Origin: Planctomycetaceae bacterium
Lineage (GTDB): Bacteria; Planctomycetota; Planctomycetia; Pirellulales; Pirellulaceae
Length of the DNA stretch: 64,000 nt
Reading direction: 5' to 3'
NCBI GenBank assembly: GCA_024642205.1
Contig: JAHEBQ010000015.1
Coordinates: forward strand, 58,226-122,225
The stretch's first letter is position 1; each line of letters opens with the position of its first letter. Shown piece by piece: positions 1 to 8,763 of this stretch. Both the position numbers and the translations under genes were made by a program. Under the pieces are notes generated by a model. That model was not told the origin of the DNA. It ran no database searches and saw only the letters and a list, made by a program, of their open reading frames with translations.

Positions 1-3000
1 TTCCTGGCGAGCGCCAAGTTCATCAGCAAAAATCAGCCCGGTCGCGGTTTGGTGCAGATCGCCATCGGCCGTCAGTCGAACATCTGCCACTCCACCACTG
101 GCCGATATTTGCCGGTCGATCAACAGGAATCCATCGGCGTTGATCAGTACATCGCCGGAGTCAACGTCGCCTGCGCCTTGAGCCGCGAGGCCGGTGAATA
201 CGGTTGAAATTCCTGCCGTCGTAGCGAAAGACTTGTCACCAGCGTTCAATCCGGCGACTTCGCCGATCGTCAAATCATCGTTGTCGTTGAAAACCACGAC
301 CCCGGTGTCGAACACGTTATCCGCCGCAAGGACGCCAACGTCATTGCCACCGTCGAGAATGATGTCCAATCGTCCGTTTGCGTCGAGATCTTCCGTGACG
401 CTGTATACCAACTCTTCTTGCCGAACCCCCAATGCCCCGGCCGTGATCGTTCCATTTACCGATTGGTGTATATCGCCTCCGATAACCAGCCGAACTGTGC
501 CGGTGCCTGTGTCAATCGCCTGTTGAATCTGAAGCGAACCTGCGGATGCTACAAACTGATCCCCGTTGATCGTCCTAATTCCGGCGGTCGTAGTGAACAT
601 GACTCCGTCGATTGTCTGGGCTGAAATTTCTCCGATGATCAGGCGTTGAGTATTATTCAACTGTAGGTCGCCGCCGGAAAACTGGTTGCCGCCCGCCATC
701 ACATCGACAACGTTGGCATGACACAGATCGATGTCATAGAAACCGTTATTGTCCAGGTCGTTCGATACAACCAACACGACACCTTCCTGCCGAACACCGA
801 ACTCGTTGGCAGAGATGGTTCCTGTGAGAACCTGAACTACATCTCCGTTTGCGGTTAATCGAACATCCGCGGCGCCCCCTCCGGCGTTGATCAGACGGTT
901 GATCTCCAGATATCCGCCGGTATTGACAATGATATCTCCGTCGACGATATCACTTGGCCCGGATCCGGCAGCGCCGGTAAAAGTGGTTTGAATCCCCGTA
1001 GTCAGTGCGAAGCTCTTTGTGCCAACCACCAACGCGGCGACTTCCCCCACCGTAATTCCGTCGATGTCATTGAGAGCGATGACGCCGCCGTCGTATGCGT
1101 TGAACGCCGCGACGACGTCAACATTGTTATTTCCGCTCAGGATAATGTCGTAACGGGTATTGGCATCCAGGTCATCGGTTGCGTTGATTGCCAATCCTTC
1201 CTGTCGAATACCGAGTTGACTGGAGACGATTCCTGTGGCGGCCGCTTGGTGAATATCACCATTGGCTATCAAGCGGATCAAACCGGTTCCGGCCGTGATT
1301 GGAGCCGAGATGTCGAGGAAACCCGGAGAGTTCAGGAACACGTCACCGTCACTGGTTGCGACGCCGTCGACTCCGGTAAAAGAAATGGCATTGATCGTCT
1401 GCCCGGAAACTTCACCAACCGTATAGCCGCGAACGTTGTCGAATTGAACGTCTCCGGCAACAAATGCATTTTCGGCTCCAAGTACGTCAACGTCATTGGG
1501 GGCACAGAGGTGAACGTCGTAAACAGTATTTGAATCGAGATCATTCCCCGCGTCTAACACGATTCCTGACTGGCTGACGCCCAACTCATTTGCGGAAATG
1601 ACCCCCAGGATCGCGTCCTGGGAGACGTCACCGCTGGCATGGAATCGAACATCCGAAGCGCCGCCGCCCGCAATAACCGACTGGTTGACTTCAAGAAAAC
1701 CGTCAACATGGACAAGGATGTCGCCATCGACGACGTCGCCTGCCCCTGTTCCGTCAGCTCCGGAATAGGTCGTTGTCAATCCTGCCGTTGCTGAAAACGA
1801 AATGCCGACAACGGTTTGGGCGGATACTTCCCCGAGGGTCAGACCATCAATGTCATGGAACGTCATTACACCGCCATCAAACACGTTCAATCCCGCCATT
1901 ACATCAACGTCATTTACTCCATCCAGCAAGATGTCGTAGCGGCTGTTGGCGTCCGGGTCGTTGGCAGCAACCAGCGTGTTTGATTCCTGCCGGACTCCCA
2001 GTTCATTTGCGATGATTGCCGAGGTTACCAATTGATGTACGTCGCCGTTCGCGATCAGCCTCACGTCCGCGATTCCTGTCGCAGCTGAAATGATTTCATC
2101 AATCTGCAGAAATCCATCGACGTTGATAAGGATGTCGCCGCTGTCGACATCCCCGGCTCCCAGCCCAGGCGGCCCGGCAAACGTCGTTGCGACCCCGATT
2201 GTCTCAAGAAACGTGTCATTACAGTACATTTGCGTGGCGACGCGGCCGACCGCCAAATCATCGACATCATTAAAGACGAATACGCCGGAATCGAAAGCGT
2301 TGAATGCTGCGATCAGGTTGACGTCATTCTGGTCGCCCAGCAGGATATCAAATCGACCGTTGGCATCGATATCTTCGAGCGCGTCGTAAACCAGGGCTTC
2401 CTGTCGGATACCCAGTTGATTGGCAATTATGACACTGCCTGGCGTTTGCGTAATGTCACCGTTGGCAATCAACAAGACGTCAAACGCACCAGCGTCGAGA
2501 ACATTGTTGATTTCCAGATTGCCTGCGGAAGTCAGGAAAATATCAGCACCGACAACGCCACTGGTCGCCGAAAAGGCAACATTGCCGATTGCCTGGGCCG
2601 ACACATCACCGATCAGAAAGCCATCAAAGTCCTGAAATTCAATGTTACCGTTGTTGTTGAACGCGGCAAATATATCCACATCATTGTCGGCACACAAATG
2701 AATATTGCCTGTCAATTCCTGACGCACACCAAACTCGTTGGCAAGGATGACGCCGGATACGATTTGGTCGATCGGTCCATTGGAGGTCAACCGTACATCC
2801 GCCGTCCCGTTGCCCGCGATGATGGGCTGATTGATCTGCATCCCGCTATCCGCACGCAAAATAATGTCGCCGTCATCCACGTCACCTGGTCCGATGGCAA
2901 CTGGACCGGTAAAAGTCGTCGAGGCGCCGGAGGTCGCTTTGAATGCGGCAAAGCCAATCAGTTGCGCCGAAACCGCATCGATCGTCAAAACAACCTGGTT

Positions 3001-3558
3001 GTCGAAGGCCAGCACGCCACGATCAAATGCATTGAAGGCAGACGTAAACCCGGCTTCGTTGGCGGCGTCCAGAATGATGTCAAAACGCATGTTGGCATCC
3101 AGGTCATCGACGTCCGTAAAATTCGTTCCGATTTGCCTGACGCCAAGTTCATCCGCGGTGATGTTGCCCGTCACGGATTGAAGCACATCACCGACCGCGG
3201 TCAGTCGTACATCCGCGGTACCGGCATTGACCTGCTGATTGATTTGCAGGAAACCTCCGGCATTGATCAAAATATCGCCATCCTCAATGTCGCCGGGCCC
3301 TTGGACACCCGGTCCGGTATGTGTTGAGACGACGCCGGCTGTGGTTTGGAAGGTCACACCGGCGCAAATCTCCAGCTCCCCAATTTCGTCGATTGTCAGA
3401 TTGTCAGAATCGACAAAAACGAGCGTCCCGCCGTCAAATGCATTGAAAGCTCCGAGAACATTGACATCGTTGCCTGCATCCAATTGAATGTCAAAACGTG
3501 TATTGGCATCGACATCATCGCCGGCTGAGAAGACCGTTCCTTGTTGCCTGACTCCCAG
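1..3558 (-). repeat. Ten tandem ~123-139-codon repeats within the giant protein
   Basis: The hexamer LGVRQE or a close variant recurs in the same frame at 1-18, 415-432, 784-801, 1198-1215, 1567-1584, 1984-2001, 2398-2415, 2716-2733, 3130-3147 and 3541-3558. The spacings are 414, 369, 414, 369, 417, 414, 318, 414 and 411 bases, all multiples of three. Within a unit the order is LGVRQE, a segment like DLDANGRLDIILDGG, a segment like FNDNDDLTIGEV, then a segment like GDVLINADGFL and DVRLTADGDLHQ. DNA identity between copies is modest, so these are old, diverged protein repeats. Confidence 0.9.
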
Positions 3559-5313
3559 TTCATCCGCGGAAATGGAACTCGTCGCGGATTGAAGCACGTC
3601 ACCTTCTGCGATCAGACGAACACTCCCCATTCCCGCATCGATGGCGCCGTCGATCTGGATAAAACCGCCGGCAGCGATCGAAATGTCGCGTCCAACATTA
3701 ACGATCGACGTTAGCCTGATTCCATTTTCTTCACAAATGAAAACGCCGTTGCCGAGGGAATTGATGATTGAGATCGAATCCACGCTGGTCCGTAACCCGT
3801 TGGAGAGATCACCAACGCCATCTGCGGCGGAAACCGTCAGAATGTTGCTTTCGACTGAGCTGGCCATTCCCGGTGAATTGCTGATCGAGCCCCGATTGGC
3901 ATCAAGTGCCAGCTCGGCGTCAGCCGTCAGGATTACTTCGTGAACACCTCCGCCACCGGTGGTAACCCGACCGGTGTCAAAAATGATATCGTCGCCGGCA
4001 ATGAACTCAACCGTTTCATTGGTCGCGGCAATCAAATCAACGATGGCATTGTTGTTGATCGTAATGTTGTCGCCGAAAAGTGCCGAGCCACTCGCGACAA
4101 AGGAAAACGAACCAGCAAGATTCACGTCCGCACTGATGGTCAGGGGGCTGTGGGTCGTCAGTGAGCCATCTTGCGCGCTCGAAACCGCATCAATACTCAC
4201 GCCACCAGCAAGATCGACAAGCTGAACGACGCCGTCCGCGTTGAATGAAAGATCGTCGACGTCCAGCTGAAGATCGTCAGCCAAACCGATGGTAGCACCG
4301 GTCAAATCGGTCCGCGACCCGACGATATTGGCGACTTCCAGAAGTGTCCCGTCGATGATGTCGCCGGTGACATCAACCGTAATGGCACCCGTGGTCGATA
4401 TATTTCCAATAGTTGCATCACCGCCTTCGGTACCAGTGGCCAAAAGGTCGATCGAACCGGTTGCCGAGCTGATTGAGCTACCGTCCGAGATCATAATCCC
4501 ACCGATCTCCATGTCTGCATCGTCCGTGTTCGCCGTGAGGTCGACACTTCCAGAGAATCCTGCATCAACAAGCGAGTTGTTTAACAATGAAATATCATCA
4601 GCTGCCAACAGGGAAATATCGCCGGCATTGGTTTGGATTGATGCCCCATCGACAATGATGTCACTGCCAATTCCCGTGGCGGAGAGGGAGATAAATGAAT
4701 TGGGGTCGGAACCTTGATTCGAAATCAATCCGTCGACCGTGATGGTGCCGGTCGCCTGAACGATGAAGTCCGGGTCAATCATATCCATCGAATCGGTGTC
4801 GGTAATACTGATCCCGCTGAGCCGGACATTCCCGTCAATGTTCAAGTCAAGCGATTGATTTTCGAATGTGAGGTTGGAAAAGCCGATTTCAGAAACCGCA
4901 AAAGCACCTTTTTGCACGACGTTGATATTGTTGCCGCCGTCAATCACAATCCCATTGGTCAACAACGATGCGGTGACCTCCAGTCGCGTCGGCGATTCAA
5001 GTTCGATTCCGGGATCGCCCCCCAGATCGGTCCACCCCGCCATCCCGTCGATTTCAAAAATGAAGGCATCGACGCCCATTGACGCACCGATATCAACGGT
5101 GTCCTGAGAAAATGTCAGGTCTTGACCGACGTCGAATCCGTCGAGTGTCAACAGTCCCGCACCGAATGAAAAAGTGGCGCTCAATACCTGGCGTTGTTCA
5201 AGCTTCTGATACCCGATCCTCGCGACAAGTTCCGCCGGTTCTGGTGCCTGTGGCTGCGGTGAATTTGCCGTACGCTTGAAAAGACGTCCGAATTGCTTTG
5301 TAAATCGGTTCAT
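1..5313 (-). CDS. Giant LEPR-motif repeat protein, exported (N-terminal part; runs off left edge)
   Basis: The minus-strand frame is open from ATG at 5313 to base 1, giving at least 1771 residues with no stop. An in-frame TGA lies upstream at 5359-5361, so 5313 is the first ATG. The N-terminus is basic (MNRFTKQFGRLFKR) and carries LEQRQVLSA at residues 38-46, which matches the LEPR-XLL motif found near the start of giant planctomycete surface or secreted proteins. Residues ~50-580 are Gly/Asp/Ile-rich and beta-helix-like; residues ~585 to the edge are ten tandem repeats ending in an LGVRQE-type hexamer. Composition is acidic and nearly free of Cys. The function is probably surface-associated or adhesive, but that is inference. 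The divergent HlyD-like/M50 pair 270 bp upstream could belong to its export or processing. Plus-strand open frames here are shadows. Confidence 0.88.
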   Translation of the reverse strand, partial: MNRFTKQFGRLFKRTANSPQPQAPEPAELVARIGYQKLEQRQVLSATFSFGAGLLTLDGFDVGQDLTFSQDTVDIGASMGVDAFIFEIDGMAGWTDLGGDPGIELESPTRLEVTASLLTNGIVIDGGNNINVVQKGAFAVSEIGFSNLTFENQSLDLNIDGNVRLSGISITDTDSMDMIDPDFIVQATGTITVDGLISNQGSDPNSFISLSATGIGSDIIVDGASIQTNAGDISLLAADDISLLNNSLVDAGFSGSVDLTANTDDADMEIGGIMISDGSSISSATGSIDLLATGTEGGDATIGNISTTGAITVDVTGDIIDGTLLEVANIVGSRTDLTGATIGLADDLQLDVDDLSFNADGVVQLVDLAGGVSIDAVSSAQDGSLTTHSPLTISADVNLAGSFSFVASGSALFGDNITINNNAIVDLIAATNETVEFIAGDDIIFDTGRVTTGGGGVHEVILTADAELALDANRGSISNSPGMASSVESNILTVSAADGVGDLSNGLRTSVDSISIINSLGNGVFICEENGIRLTSIVNVGRDISIAAGGFIQIDGAIDAGMGSVRLIAEGDVLQSATSSISADELGVRQQGTVFSAGDDVDANTRFDIQLDAGNDVNVLGAFNAFDGGTLVFVDSDNLTIDEIGELEICAGVTFQTTAGVVSTHTGPGVQGPGDIEDGDILINAGGFLQINQQVNAGTADVRLTAVGDVLQSVTGNITADELGVRQIGTNFTDVDDLDANMRFDIILDAANEAGFTSAFNAFDRGVLAFDNQVVLTIDAVSAQLIGFAAFKATSGASTTFTGPVAIGPGDVDDGDIILRADSGMQINQPIIAGNGTADVRLTSNGPIDQIVSGVILANEFGVRQELTGNIHLCADNDVDIFAAFNNNGNIEFQDFDGFLIGDVSAQAIGNVAFSATSGVVGADIFLTSAGNLEINNVLDAGAFDVLLIANGDITQTPGSVIIANQLGIRQEALVYDALEDIDANGRFDILLGDQNDVNLIAAFNAFDSGVFVFNDVDDLAVGRVATQMYCNDTFLETIGVATTFAGPPGLGAGDVDSGDILINVDGFLQIDEIISAATGIADVRLIANGDVHQLVTSAIIANELGVRQESNTLVAANDPDANSRYDILLDGVNDVDVMAGLNVFDGGVMTFHDIDGLTLGEVSAQTVVGISFSATAGLTTTYSGADGTGAGDVVDGDILVHVDGFLEVNQSVIAGGGASDVRFHASGDVSQDAILGVISANELGVSQSGIVLDAGNDLDSNTVYDVHLCAPNDVDVLGAENAFVAGDVQFDNVRGYTVGEVSGQTINAISFTGVDGVATSDGDVFLNSPGFLDISAPITAGTGLIRLIANGDIHQAAATGIVSSQLGIRQEGLAINATDDLDANTRYDIILSGNNNVDVVAAFNAYDGGVIALNDIDGITVGEVAALVVGTKSFALTTGIQTTFTGAAGSGPSDIVDGDIIVNTGGYLEINRLINAGGGAADVRLTANGDVVQVLTGTISANEFGVRQEGVVLVVSNDLDNNGFYDIDLCHANVVDVMAGGNQFSGGDLQLNNTQRLIIGEISAQTIDGVMFTTTAGIRTINGDQFVASAGSLQIQQAIDTGTGTVRLVIGGDIHQSVNGTITAGALGVRQEELVYSVTEDLDANGRLDIILDGGNDVGVLAADNVFDTGVVVFNDNDDLTIGEVAGLNAGDKSFATTAGISTVFTGLAAQGAGDVDSGDVLINADGFLLIDRQISASGGVADVRLTADGDLHQTATGLIFADELGARQE

Positions 5314-5587
5314 GGATGTCGCCAACAGAAGGTCTTTACCGGGTCTTTGCTTGCACCATCAAAACAGGCGATTCCTATTATATTCCGATGATTATCAATG
5401 ATTCTTTAAATTCCTGTAATTCTTTCGGGACAAATCAGTGTCAATGTCGATCGGACGCTGCAACCGGGAATTTTCAATCCAGCAGAACCGAATCTTGCCG
5501 TTCGACCGGAATACATCACCAGCTATAATCGGGTAAAAGACGCACTTGGCGGCCCAAATCGCGCGGGCCAAGCATAGGTACCTATTT

Positions 5588-6514
5588 ATGAGTCATTACC
5601 GAAGTCGAATGCCGGCGTTGCGGTCGATTGTTGTCATCTCGTTGGCACTTTTGATCTGTGTCGCGAATGGTTTTGCTGCTTGTGACGACGAAACCGGTCA
5701 AACAGGATTGATCATGATCGAGTCTGCGATCGTGAAACTGATCGATAGTGTCAATGTGCCAGCTGAACTACCCGGCGTACTGACTCACCTTCAGCTTCGA
5801 GAAGGGGAGATGGTGAAGCAGGGGGAAAGGGTGGCCAGTATCAAAAGCGATGAACTTGCACTCAAGTTGAAGCGAGCAAGAATCGAAAACCTGATTTCCC
5901 GTTCAACGGCAGACAACGACATCGATGTTCGTTTTGCGGAGAAGTCCCTGGAAGTGTCTGCTGCCAGGGTGGCGCGTTCGATGGATTCAAATCAACGCGT
6001 TTCTGGAGTCGTGCCGGCGGCCAGAATTCAAGAGCAGCAGCTGGAAGCCCATCGTGACAGGCTTCGCGTTGAACAGGCCACTCGAGATCAGGAAATCGCA
6101 TCCATGAAGGTCGAGTTGACTGCGCTCGACGTACAGCTATCGGAGCTTTTGAAAGACAAGTCTTCGATCTGTGCACCGATCGACGGGATGGTCGTCTCCG
6201 TCGAGGCAAAGCCCGGCGAGTGGGTGGAACCGGGTGATACGATCGTCCGAATCGTCCGAATCGACCGCCTGAAAATCGAGGGGTCCGTTCCGGCCAGCGT
6301 CGCCAGCCAAATCCGGATTGGCGACAAGGCAACCGCGGTTGTCGACCAGGCCTGGCTTCGGGATACCCGTTTCAAGGGGCATGTGGTGTTCATCAACCCG
6401 GAAGCGAACCCGGTAAACTCGAATGTCAAGGTCTGGATTGAGATCGAAAACAGCAACCTGAAGTTGATTCCCGGACTGGAGGCGACGCTGACCGTCGAGT
6501 CGAATCGCAACTAG
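5588..6514 (+). CDS. HlyD-family periplasmic adaptor (membrane fusion protein)
   Basis: The 308-residue product begins with a basic N-terminus and a hydrophobic segment (ALRSIVVISLALLICVANGF). The signal peptide may end at FAAC, which could be a weak lipobox followed by Asp. A split biotinyl-lipoyl domain is visible: PGVLTHLQLREGEMVKQGE at ~65-85 and ICAPIDGMVVSVEAKPGEWV at ~200-220. A long helical hairpin rich in Lys, Glu and Arg lies between them, and a beta-barrel follows (IEGSVPASVASQIRIGDKA). This is the architecture of membrane fusion proteins that link an inner-membrane pump to the envelope. ATG 5588 has AGG about 8 bases upstream; a TTG further upstream at 5546 is less likely. It is 33 bp ahead of the M50/HlyD fusion, so the two are probably co-transcribed. 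No ABC or RND pump gene is in the window. Confidence 0.85.
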   Translation: MSHYRSRMPALRSIVVISLALLICVANGFAACDDETGQTGLIMIESAIVKLIDSVNVPAELPGVLTHLQLREGEMVKQGERVASIKSDELALKLKRARIENLISRSTADNDIDVRFAEKSLEVSAARVARSMDSNQRVSGVVPAARIQEQQLEAHRDRLRVEQATRDQEIASMKVELTALDVQLSELLKDKSSICAPIDGMVVSVEAKPGEWVEPGDTIVRIVRIDRLKIEGSVPASVASQIRIGDKATAVVDQAWLRDTRFKGHVVFINPEANPVNSNVKVWIEIENSNLKLIPGLEATLTVESNRN

Positions 6515-6547
6515 GCTTCGACTACCATATTTCCGGATCCAAAACTT

Positions 6548-8707
6548 GTGTCGCAACAAATACGTGCCCGAAAAGATCTAGAAGCATTTCCTCGCGGGAT
6601 GAATATTGACTCCGATTGGGTTATCAAGGATCCGGTCTCGTTCAACCATTATCTGTTTTCACGCGAAGAGATGTTTCTTTTGAACCTGTTCGATGGTCAC
6701 CGTACGATCGAACAGGTTCGGAGAATCTGGCAAAAGGAATTTCGAACGAGATCGTTGACCGAGGCCCAGCTTCGGGCGTTGGCAGAACGGTTTGTTCGCG
6801 ACAAACTGGTCCTGGTGGATCGATTCGGAGAAGGAACGCGGTTGCACCAGGAGGAGCGGCAGTCAAGGCGAGCTCAACTGGTCATGAAAATGGCATCACC
6901 GCTGGTGATCAAGCTGGGCGGAATCGATCCCAGGAGAGCCTTGGAGTTGTTGTGGCTTCCGGGGCAGATTCTCTTCAACCGGTTTGTCGTGATGATCAAC
7001 ATCGTCATTGCCCTGATCGTGTTTGCCTATTTCATTGGCCATTTTGAGGAAATTGCGGAGCGAGCGGCAACGATGGCCGGGTTTTTTTCGGCCAAAAACC
7101 TGTTGATCATGTCCATCATCATCTTTGTGGTCAAGGTTGTCCATGAACTGGGTCATGCAGTTGCCTGTCGAAAATTTGGCGGCGAGTGTTTTGAAATCGG
7201 GGTCCTGCTGCTGGCGTTTTTTCCTACGCTCTATTGCGACGTTACTGATTCGTGGACGTTTCCCGAACGCTGGAAACGCATGATGGTTTCATTCGCCGGG
7301 ATCTACGTGGAGATCATTCTTGCAACGATTTCCGCGGTCCTGTGGCTGTTGACTGGTCCGGGGCTGGCGAATTCGGTTTTTTTCAACATTGCAGTAATGT
7401 GTTCGTTCAACACGTTATTTATCAACGGCAATCCACTGCTGAGATACGATGGGTACTACATCGTTTCGGATTTGTTTGAACAGCCCAATCTCGCTCAAAA
7501 CGCCAAATTGAACCTCCAACGGGTTGCCGGGCGTCTATTCTACGATGTTCCGGAAAAATACCTTCCGAATCCATGGCTTGCGTTGTTTGGTTTTTTCACG
7601 ATGCTCTACCGGTGGTTTGTCATCTTCTCAATTGCAGGAGGTGTTTATGTGTTGCTCAAGGGATTTGGATTTGGACCGCTCAGCGATGGAGCCGTATTGC
7701 TGTTGCTGGCGGGTGTGGGGTTTCGAATGATCAAGCAATGGAGTTTTGATCGTCAAAAAATCAAACGTCGCTTCAACTGGGCGCGATCGTTGACGACGTT
7801 GTTGGTCATTGGTGTGACCTGCCTGGCCTGGTTTTGTCTTCCCCTTCCATCGCATGTCTATTGCAACTTTGATGTCGAGTCCACGCACTCTTCGATCGTT
7901 TATGCGCCAAAAAACGGGAAACTGAAGTTGGATATCCCCGTTTATGCGATGGTTGACCGGGGGCAGACGCTCGGTGAGGTCGTCAGTCTCGAACTTGAGG
8001 ATCAGCGCAGGCAAACGATCAATCGTTTGCAACATCTCAAGGATCGGTCGAAACGTTTGGTGAAACGCTTTGAACAGGAACCGTCGGTCGCTGCGGAAGT
8101 CGAACTGCTGAAAAATGAAATTCAAAAAGTAGAAGCCCAATTGGCTGCCCAGGAAGATGAAAAAAAGAGCCTTGTGCTTACTTCCGCCGGCAATGGGATG
8201 GTTCGTCCCCTGGTGATGGAAACAAATCGAAGCATATTGTTACCGGAGTCCTGGAATCCACCCGGTTCGCTTTTCGACATTCAAAACCGGGGCTGCTACG
8301 TTCGACGCGGTCAGCCTTTGTTTGTCGTTGAGGGTCGAGACAAGAGGTTGGTGTCGTATTTGGGCGAAAAAGACGTCGAATTTCTGGCTGTTGGGCAAGT
8401 CGTGGTCGTGGGATTCAAGCAACTTCTGAATGAGAAACTGACCGGCACGATTGAAGAGATCATTGAAATCGATGCCGTGTTGAATGAGACCGAAACCGAA
8501 TCTTCGGGGATGGAGACGTTTGTTGACCAAATTGGAAAAAAACAAACGCTGCAAACACCTTACCGGGTCATTATCTCGGTCCGCCAATTCCCGGACCACA
8601 TTCTGGTTGGATCCAGTGGACGGGCCCGCGTTTCGGTGCCGAAGCGGACGATGATGGAGAAGGTCCTGTTTGTCATTGACCGGTGGTGGAAAGAACAGAA
8701 CTACTGA
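6548..8707 (+). CDS. PqqD-like / M50 site-2-protease-like / HlyD fusion membrane protein
   Basis: The 719-residue product starts at GTG 6548. Residues ~15-100 resemble a PqqD-like winged-helix domain. Membrane segments from ~140 enclose the M50 zinc motif HELGH at ~197-201 and the distal NPLLRYDGYY motif at ~298-307, whose Asp would be the third zinc ligand. After six to eight membrane segments, the C-terminal ~300 residues form an HlyD-like adaptor: lipoyl-like half (VYAPKNGKLKLDIPVYAMV), coiled coil with QRRQTINRLQHLKDRSKR, second half (RRGQPLFVVEGRD) and a barrel. Such fusions are common in planctomycetes and probably work with an envelope export or processing system. The partner gene upstream supplies a second adaptor. 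The substrate is not shown by the sequence; the divergent giant repeat protein is a candidate. Confidence 0.85.
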   Translation: MSQQIRARKDLEAFPRGMNIDSDWVIKDPVSFNHYLFSREEMFLLNLFDGHRTIEQVRRIWQKEFRTRSLTEAQLRALAERFVRDKLVLVDRFGEGTRLHQEERQSRRAQLVMKMASPLVIKLGGIDPRRALELLWLPGQILFNRFVVMINIVIALIVFAYFIGHFEEIAERAATMAGFFSAKNLLIMSIIIFVVKVVHELGHAVACRKFGGECFEIGVLLLAFFPTLYCDVTDSWTFPERWKRMMVSFAGIYVEIILATISAVLWLLTGPGLANSVFFNIAVMCSFNTLFINGNPLLRYDGYYIVSDLFEQPNLAQNAKLNLQRVAGRLFYDVPEKYLPNPWLALFGFFTMLYRWFVIFSIAGGVYVLLKGFGFGPLSDGAVLLLLAGVGFRMIKQWSFDRQKIKRRFNWARSLTTLLVIGVTCLAWFCLPLPSHVYCNFDVESTHSSIVYAPKNGKLKLDIPVYAMVDRGQTLGEVVSLELEDQRRQTINRLQHLKDRSKRLVKRFEQEPSVAAEVELLKNEIQKVEAQLAAQEDEKKSLVLTSAGNGMVRPLVMETNRSILLPESWNPPGSLFDIQNRGCYVRRGQPLFVVEGRDKRLVSYLGEKDVEFLAVGQVVVVGFKQLLNEKLTGTIEEIIEIDAVLNETETESSGMETFVDQIGKKQTLQTPYRVIISVRQFPDHILVGSSGRARVSVPKRTMMEKVLFVIDRWWKEQNY

Positions 8708-8763
8708 TCGGCAAAACAGAGCTCCAGTTCACTCCCTCGACGAAGAATAGACGGACAAAATCT

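Noticed and set aside
2230..3327. 365-codon plus-strand frame and other plus frames over 194-5279
   Set aside because: They are shadows of the minus-strand giant repeat gene, whose frame and repeats are fully consistent.
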